Assembly: GCA_002286855.1 (NCBI GenBank)
Contig: NRSV01000019.1
Location: forward strand, 65,389 to 129,388
DNA: 64,000 nt
Direction: 5' to 3'
DNA from: Bipolaris cookei
Lineage: Eukaryota > Ascomycota > Dothideomycetes > Pleosporales > Pleosporaceae
How positions within the stretch are numbered: position 1 is the first letter of the stretch; each line of letters opens with the position of its first letter. Below, one piece after another: positions 57,964-64,000 of this stretch. The position numbers and the translations under genes were made by a program. The notes under the pieces are model-generated. The model had not been told where the DNA came from and did not search any database. It saw nothing but the letters and a program-made list of their open reading frames with translations.

Positions 57964-60024
57964 CCGTGCCTCACCACCTCGCCAACACAACCACCTCACG
58001 AACGCGCGGCCTCACCAAAACTACCTTAAAAATGAGGCTATAGAGCCACACTAAATATTTATGATTGCGATTCATTTTAGTGGTTAGGTCAATAGGCCTT
58101 GATATATGTATATAGCTATAGAAATCGAGATGGAGTTCTAATTGCGCGGCCGCGACGCGAGGTTGGAGGTGGTGAGCCTGCAGCATCTCCCTGAGGCTCC
58201 TCACTACCTTGAGGCCTCGCGATAGGCCTCTTTTTCTAATAGCCTTTGTAGAAGCCTTAAAGCTCCCCCTACCCCTTTGGAAAGTTTTCATAGCTTTTTG
58301 AAGTTGTTGTGCAGCCTTGCGAGCCACGATCCTCGAGGCCTTTTCAATAACCTTCACCTCCTTCTCCTTCTGCCTCATTAGGCTCACTGCAAGCCTCGCT
58401 TGACGCTTCTGCTCCTTCTCTCTCACTCTCCCCTGCCTTGCCTTCTCACGTTGCTTTATCGTATCAGCTTTTTGGAGTTGTCGCTGCTCCTCCTCCTAAA
58501 GTTGCAGGCGATCGCGCGCCTCCTTCACCTTCCTTGGAGACCAGAATACAGCTCCAGCCTGATACTCCTCAGCTTCCTGTAGAGGCAAAGGCCTCCCTCG
58601 CTTTCTGCATAGTCTCTCGTTAGTTAGAGCCTCTTGTAGACCCTTAACCTCATGCTCAAGGAGCGTTTTTGAAGCTGAGATTTGGTGGACGGCTTGGCTA
58701 AGCTTTTGAGCTCGCCTGTCTCCTCGATCCTTCACCACTTGACACAGTAGGCGTTTAGTTTTTCTCCAATTAGAGGCACTTAGCACAGAGGACTCATTAT
58801 CGTTTGATAGAATAAGATTATCATCAAAACATTGTAGTATAACCTCAGGATTCAAGGGCGAAAGGCCTGTAGTCTTAAAGGCTTTTTTGATCGTTGTTTC
58901 TTGAAAGGAGGCTTGTAAGGTTTGGTAGAAGATGAGTAGGAAGTCCCTCTTACTCATAGATATGAGGCCTTGGCTCCTATCCATAAAAGCAGAAACCTCG
59001 TTTGAGTACGCTGTCGAGAGAGGCTTGAACATGCAGACGTCGAGAGGCTGCAGCGTGTGGGTTTAGTGAGGAGGATACACTGCGAGGAGGATCTTGTTCT
59101 GATCACAACACTCAATAAAATCCATAATAAGGTGAGATCCATGGCCGTCGAGGATGAGTAATCGATAGGAGGATCGAGCCTTCGCTCTTGTACTGCGATC
59201 AAAAACCTGTTGTAGCCACACGAGGCCTATCTCGTTATTTTTCCATTCAGAAGGCTATGAGGATACTTGAATTTGGTGAGCCTCTGTATCAAGGGCCTAC
59301 AGCCAGCTGTTCTGTATCGACCCTGAGGCTGATTGATACACAAGGGCAAGCTCGAGGTGAGATTCGTCAGCGCAAATACAGGATAGTAGCGTTACCCACT
59401 CGCGCGAGCCATCCTGTATAGTACTCCTCCTCCTTCCATCCTCGTACGAGGCTCTACTAAAGATCCTCCTTGAGCGACTCACGACACCAAGCATGAAGTC
59501 CTTCTCATCCATATTGTAGATATGACGCGCCTCCACGTGATATTAATTAATTTTATCGCGTAGGAGGCTAAAGTAGAGGCTATATTCACTCCTAGAATCT
59601 GATTTGTGGCGACAGTTATCAATACCTGTTGCCCACCTTGAAGTGAGCTGGTCAGGATAGCGCTGAACAAAGCGATTAGCCCAGTGTACTCCAATATCTT
59701 TTTTCGTGATTTGTGACGCAAAATTGCGTATCATTGACTGGGTAGGAGGCAGGCCTCTCTATGTAAGTCGACTAATATAGGCTATTAAGGCCTTCTCTTG
59801 GTGTAGGCCGAGGAGGAGTTTACTTTGGTAGCCTTCAGCGCGGGAGGCGCAGCGACCTCGATGTCTTTGGCTAAGCGTGGATCAATTAACGCCATATCTT
59901 TTTACAATTTCAGTATATGTAAAAGACTCTCCAGGTCCTGTAGTATTGACAGCTGCAAGCGCAGCCTCAATATTAGTCATGGTGGTGGAGATATAAGGCG
60001 TTCGCGAGGTGGTGGGACACGGTA
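57962..60024 (-). mobile_element. Fot1/pogo (Tc1-mariner) DNA transposon, inactivated
   Basis: The element spans 57964-60022 (2059 bp) and is flanked by TA on both sides (57962-57963 and 60023-60024), the target duplication of Tc1/mariner elements. The terminal inverted repeats are CCGTGCCTCACCACCTCGCC on the left (57964 on) and its near-complement on the right (60000-60022), matching at 20 of 23 positions. The inside holds a transposase on the minus strand with seven stops. Size, ends and TA sites agree with the pogo group. Confidence 0.85.
57971..59980 (-). pseudogene. pogo-type transposase, seven in-frame stops
   Basis: The frame runs from the ATG at 59980 (MTNIEAALAAVNTTGPGESF), only 20 bases inside the terminal repeat, to 57971 without a shift. 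It is broken by stops at 59882-59884, 59759-59761, 59543-59545, 59297-59299, 59255-59257, 59063-59065 and 58496-58498. Most could come from CGA, CAG or CAA by one C-to-T change, the product expected of RIP. The DDE catalytic triad is still visible: YNMDEKDFMLG, LLILDGHGSHL and TLQPLDVC. The C-terminal part is basic (REKEQKRQARLAVSLMRQKE). The missing frame shifts point to point mutation rather than ordinary decay. Confidence 0.85.
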
Positions 60025-60332
60025 AACTACACTACTCGACATCGAGCAAACCTTGTCTTGCAACAACACTGGCATGTCAGTAGTCATTTCTTGAGGTGCT
60101 TCGCAGGTAGCCACGGATATATCGGTTAGGGTTGAATTAAGATGAATTCTTGAGGAGTTGCCCTAGGTTCGGACGGGAGATATGTACTCTGTGCACGTGA
60201 TTATGACCCTTCCGGTCCTTCTAGCCGAAGGGGTCCCCAATGTAAGGGGCTGCGCTCCAGGGAGCAAACGCTGGGTATACAAGAAGCTGTATTCGATAGC
60301 GAGCTACGCTCTGGCCTATGTAGCTATCTATC
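60025..60332. other. Spacer between two pogo elements
   Basis: About 300 bases between the two transposons. It contains a small hairpin-like CCTTCTAGCCGAAGG at about 60218-60232. I see no gene. Confidence 0.35.
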
Positions 60333-62176
60333 AACGTGTTCCACCAGTAAGCGGCCCACCCCAGTAAGTGGCCCACCCCACCAAACCTGACACGATTCTC
60401 CACACAACCACCACAATGCCGCGAAACAACGCTCTATACAGACCTCTCGTGAAGCTAGAGTACTTCTAGCATCTCGTGCGCTTCAAGAGAAACGTGTAAC
60501 AAGCCAGCGTCAGGCTGCCATGCTATACGACGCTCCACGAACGACGCTCCGACGACGCCTCCGTGGTACCCAGCCGCGATCAGAGACAGCCTCTGTCAAT
60601 CACAAGCTATCAGCTATTGAAGAGCAGTCTCTTGTTCAATGGATCCTAGAGCTAGATCGACGAGGCTTTCCACCCCATATTATTGACGTGCGACGAATGG
60701 CAGACGCTCTACTCGCTGCGCGCGGCCAAGATCCACCTCCACCACCTGTCGGCAAGAACTGGGTATCGCGCTTTATCCAAGGCCAGCCAGAGCTTCAAAC
60801 AAAATGGACTAGACGATTGCATAGTCAGCGCGCCTCCTACGAGGATCCTGCTATAATCGCAGCGTGGTTTAAGCTAGTAGAGGAGACGCGCCAGACGTAC
60901 GGCGTCCTTGACCAGGATATCTACAACTTTGACGAGACTGGATTCGCAATGGGCGTCGCTGCAACGTCAAAAGTAGTCACTAGCGCTGATAGAGTCGGCA
61001 GAGCAGTCGTCGTCCAGCCAGGCAATCGCGAGTGGGTGACAGCGATCGAGTGTATCTGCGCCTCAGGCTGGTGTCTTCCACCTTTCGTAATCCTATCTGG
61101 TAAGGTCCACCAGAGCAACTGGTATCGCAACCTCCCACTCGACTGGACTATCGCCGTCTCAGATAATGGCTGGACGACAGACGAGCTTGGTGTAGAGTGG
61201 GTGAAGCATTTCGACCAGCATACAGCCACTCGTACAGCCGGGGTCTATCGTCTGCTTATCTTAGACGGCCATAGCAGCCACGCCACGCCGGAGTTCGATC
61301 AGTACTGCGCCAATAACAAGATTATCACTCTCTGTATGCCGCCTCATACATCGCACCTCCTCCAGCCTCTAGACGTAAGCTGCTACTCTCCACTAAAGCG
61401 CGCGTACGGACGCGAGGTCGAGGAGCTCGCCCGCCACGGCGTCTACCATGTTGACAAAACAGACTTTCTTACAGCCTATGCACGAATCCGGCTGACTATA
61501 TTTACGCAGCAGAATATCCAGGCAGGCTTTCAGGCGACAGGGCTTGTCCCTCTTTGTCCAGATCGCGTCCTGTCATCGCTAACTATTATCCAGACGCCGT
61601 CTCCACCACCAACAGCTATAGATAACAATACTACAGCGCAGGCAGCACAGACAGAAACACCACATACAGTAGCAGAGCTTCAGCAGCAGGTACGGTATCT
61701 CCAAGAGCGACTGCGCCACCAGCCACAGAGCCCAACAAGTATCGCGATACGCCAGCTTGCGAAAAGCGCTCAGCTTGCAATGCAATCAGCGACGATACTT
61801 GCAGAGGAGAATAAGAAGCTACGTAAAGAAAATCAGCGTCAGCGACAGAAGCAAGATTAGCAGCGTCAATATATTGCTTCTGGTGGAGCTCTCCAGGTGC
61901 GACAGGCTCAGCAGCTTACTGCAGAGGCAGAAAGGGTGGTTGTAGAGGCTGAACAGGGTGAGAGCAGTCAGCGACGTCAGCGCGCGCCGCCGACGTGCAC
62001 AAAGTGCCACGTTCAAGGTCACAAAAGAACTCAGTGTAGCGCTAAATAATAAATTATATTTTTTAAGTTTTATCTTCTTTTATCTTATTATTATGGATCA
62101 ATTGCGCAGAATGTCAGGTTAAGTTTGGTGAGGTGGGCCACTTACTGGGGTGGGCCGCTTACTGGTGGAACACGTT
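60333..62176 (+). mobile_element. Nearly intact Fot1/pogo transposon with 54-bp terminal inverted repeats
   Basis: The element is 1844 bp. The left repeat (60333-60386) and right repeat (62123-62176) match at 53 of 54 positions. Each contains a 17-bp motif twice in tandem (CCAGTAAGCGGCCCACC and CCAGTAAGTGGCCCACC; left copies 60344-60360 and 60361-60377), which looks like a pair of transposase-binding sites. The right flank has TA just outside; the left flank has CA at that place, perhaps mutated. Coding capacity is almost complete, so this copy is much younger than its neighbour. Confidence 0.85.
60416..62049 (+). pseudogene. pogo-type transposase with CCHC knuckle, nearly intact
   Basis: A 446-codon frame (60520-61860) holds the helix-turn-helix (AMLYDAPRTTLRRRLRG), the CENP-B-like domain (LVQWILELDRRGFPPHIIDV) and a complete DDE triad (YNFDETGFAMG, LLILDGHSSHA, LLQPLDVSC). 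Its basic C terminus (ENKKLRKENQRQRQKQ) meets a TAG at 61858-61860. Reading past it, the same frame goes on for 62 codons to TAA at 62047-62049 and ends with a zinc knuckle, CTKCHVQGHKRTQC. Upstream, the ATG at 60416 and the main frame differ by one base, so one base is missing near 60440. Thus a single frameshift and one stop separate it from an open gene; both ends otherwise look conserved. Confidence 0.8.
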
Positions 62177-63107
62177 ATACAATACTAATTACCTAAGCAA
62201 CAATCGGGCCGGGCAGGTAGGGTAAACGAGGCCGTAGACGAGGACAAGAGGTAAAAGGCGTTTAGCCTGTTACACAGATTGCGCTCAGCGCGCAAGGAAT
62301 TGGCCATATTAGCTACGTTTGCAAGCCGAGGAGGAAATCCGCGCATAATAAACTTAAGTACATACTCAACAACTACGCCCTCCTCAAGCTTAGTTAGATT
62401 CATTATTTTGGGCTTACGATCTGCCTGTGAAGTGTTAAGAGTATATCTTGAGTGGAAATAATATAAGACCTTTGGTGTCAAGATTCTTGTTGGTTGGTTT
62501 TCGCAGATAGAGAGACAAGGTGCGCTGGACAGTAACGTGGGCAAGTAGAACAATACTACATTGTACTTGTACTCAGAACTTAAGTTGAACACATTGAGCC
62601 ACAAGGGCTCAATGTCTATGCTATATACTAAGTGAATGTTCTATGTTCCATATTGTCCCATATGTCCTATGTTGTCTCATGTGTGGTACTTCGTGGGACA
62701 TCGTGGGACTCCGTGGGACACACGTGACTTGGCTTATGGTGGCGTTCCTCCAAGATCGTGGGACGCGGGGCGCTCATGCGTCATTGGTCCTGTATGCCTT
62801 CGTTCTTTGACATGGGCTCCTTCCTTCATTCTTTCCATGTTTCTGCGCTGTGCCTCTCTTCAGATTCGTAACATGAAGGTTGTCCGTCGCATCGTTAGCT
62901 TAGTATTGTTCGATTAACGTGAAAGATAGCTACAGTGCGTCGCAAAGAGAGATTTGTATCTTATTCGAGAGCCTAAAGAGTAAGCTATATTTAACATTTA
63001 CTAGAAGGCTATAAATACTGTTATGGTTGCGACATTGGGGTGGAGTAGGTAGTTTGGTGAGGGCTTGGCAAAAGTGGCTCGCGGAGCCGTGACTCGCGAA
63101 GTCGTGA
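62177..63107 (-). mobile_element. Remnant of a further pogo-like element
   Basis: On the minus strand, codons at about 62280-62410 read MNLTKLEEGVVVEYVLKFIM then GFPPRLANVANMANSLRAER. This is the N-terminal CENP-B-like helix region of a pogo transposase, different from the two neighbours. The frame then stops; the catalytic part is missing. At 63084-63107 the string CTCGCGAAGTCGTGAGGTAC followed by GTTA resembles (18 of 24 positions) the outer end of the left terminal repeat of the 57964 element, and could be an old element end. The link between the two pieces is unproven. Confidence 0.5.
62690..62730. repeat. Short 10-bp tandem repeat
   Basis: About four degenerate copies of ACxTCGTGGG with a period of ten (ACTTCGTGGG, ACATCGTGGG, ACTCCGTGGG, ACACACGTGA). 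Just upstream, 62645-62685 has a similar-period run of TGTCCCATA-like words, roughly complementary. Confidence 0.6.
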
Positions 63108-63697
63108 GGTACGTTAGTAGCAATATGAGATTTTTAACAAAACCTATTCATCAGATGTTTCTATGAATTTAAGAAGAATAGTTAGAAAAGTGTGCAGTTT
63201 ATATTAGTTCGACTTAGAGCGTAGTTTTTGTAGATTCTAGCTCTAACCTTGAGGAGCGTGATTGTCACATGCTCCTGTGACCGATCCCCCTAGCGCCTCC
63301 ACCAATCCATTGCGACATCACGTTGGGCTGCTGTTAGCATCCGCCTGCGATCCATGAAACGGTGCCTTTCGGCTCTTCGCTAGCTGCCTTGCCTATATTT
63401 CACATATCTGTTTTGCCGCTTCCTGTTCACTTTTTTCTTTTCCTTTTTCTTTCTTGTGCGTTGATCCTTCTTCCGACCCCGACTGCGCAAAGTGGCCCAG
63501 TCTCCCCGCCACTGTTGGTACCGCGTCATCCAGTAGTCCACGCTCCCCCCCCCTCAACTTGCGCCTCGTGACAGTGAACAGAGATCACACCACGCTCAGC
63601 TGGCTTATATCAGTCCATGCATTTCCTCTGCTAGATTTTCAGCGCGTGCTGCTGTTTTTTCCTCCGAGCTTGCGTCTATCCGACAGCTACCGCAAGC
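63108..63697. other. Intergenic region and 5' leader of the last gene
   Basis: Contains CT-rich sequence (63420-63470) and a C run at 63546-63554 upstream of the ATG at 63698; consistent with promoter and leader. No other feature seen. Confidence 0.4.
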
Positions 63698-64000
63698 ATG
63701 CGACCACTCCGCCTGATAGTGTCGCTCTCCACGAGCCTTGCGGCATTAACCATCGTTCTGTACATGGTTTTGGGAAATTCTGTGGATGCTGAGCAGGCGA
63801 GTATATCATCCACTTCAAGTTCCGGCGGCTTCAAGGCCTTGTTCTCGTTCGCTTCACCAGGCTCGCTATTTCCGCCGTCTGCCATTATCAGCCTGACCGA
63901 CGATAACTCGACTTTCTTCCTCACTCGACCCGCCGCATTCGGTCCTTTGCTGCCTAAAGAAGGCTTGAGCGGTGCTCTGTGGGTTGGCAGTGGCTTCGAC
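63698..64000 (+). CDS. Probable PA-domain/RING-finger membrane protein, N-terminal part only
   Basis: The open frame starts at ATG 63698 and runs off the window after 101 codons. It starts with a signal-anchor or signal peptide (RLIVSLSTSLAALTIVLYMV). Then comes a Ser-rich linker and FPPSAIISLTDDNSTFFLTR then PAAFGPLLPKEGLSGALWVG. I associate this luminal start with fungal PA-domain RING-H2 proteins, which are membrane E3 ligases of the secretory pathway. The PA and RING parts themselves lie outside the window, so the call rests on the start alone. Confidence 0.55.
   Translation, partial: MRPLRLIVSLSTSLAALTIVLYMVLGNSVDAEQASISSTSSSGGFKALFSFASPGSLFPPSAIISLTDDNSTFFLTRPAAFGPLLPKEGLSGALWVGSGFD

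Noticed and set aside
1..64000. CRISPR arrays, operons, ribosome binding sites
   Set aside because: Not expected in a nuclear fungal genome and no regularly spaced repeats were seen.

Overview
The window looks like nuclear DNA of a filamentous ascomycete (Pezizomycotina). The spliced genes have short introns of about 47-86 bases, mostly GT..AG, often with CTAAC/CTGAC-type branch sites. The gene families are typical of moulds (fungal-type UDP-glycosyltransferase, GH5 hydrolase, ZIP transporter, Fot1/pogo transposons). C-to-T-type nonsense changes in transposon copies suggest repeat-induced point mutation (RIP). The family-level look of the proteins suggests Dothideomycetes, perhaps Pleosporales; that placement is inference.

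Layout. 1-20.7 kb is gene-dense: an aldehyde dehydrogenase missing only its first few codons (+), a PPZ-type Ser/Thr phosphatase (+), a small two-exon hypothetical gene (-), a ten-exon sterol-glucosyltransferase-like UGT (-), a secreted GH5 hydrolase (-), the SRS2-type DNA helicase (+), a MEMO1 family protein (-), a Cys-rich hypothetical protein (+) and a TLC-domain membrane protein (-). 20.7-26.3 kb is gene-poor. It holds a 141-bp hAT-like MITE with an 8-bp target duplication and a 5'-truncated, stop-ridden non-LTR retrotransposon. 26.4-57.3 kb is gene-dense again: P-type Ca2+-ATPase (-), a coiled-coil basic protein (-), FKBP2-type ER prolyl isomerase (-), a small secreted Cys-rich protein (-), folylpolyglutamate synthase (+), ZIP zinc transporter (+), an F-box-like protein (-), pescadillo/NOP7 (-), GPI-transamidase subunit GAB1/PIG-U (+), a small basic/acidic protein (+), MSH6 (-), an aquaporin (-) and an aspartic-peptidase-like protein lacking both catalytic Asp motifs (-). 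57.9-63.1 kb is a transposon cluster: a pogo element killed by seven in-frame stops, a nearly intact second pogo element with 54-bp terminal repeats, and a fragment of a third transposase. The window ends in the first 101 codons of a probable PA/RING membrane protein (+).

Most genes are unlinked housekeeping functions; no operon-like or biosynthetic cluster is evident. Functional echoes are the two genome-maintenance genes SRS2 and MSH6, each with a visible PCNA-interaction (PIP) box, and a secretory/ER set (FKBP2, GAB1, secreted GH5, Cys-rich protein, pseudo-peptidase).

I see no clearly new multi-gene system. The observations I rate highest are the catalytically dead aspartic-peptidase homologue; the dual-start folylpolyglutamate synthase with a mini-uORF; the pogo element whose terminal repeats carry a tandem 17-bp motif and whose transposase frame ends in a CCHC knuckle; the hAT-like MITE; and alternative splicing potential in the PPZ gene. 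Exon structures were derived by hand from splice signals, reading-frame continuity and family expectations. All multi-exon models keep frame end to end.
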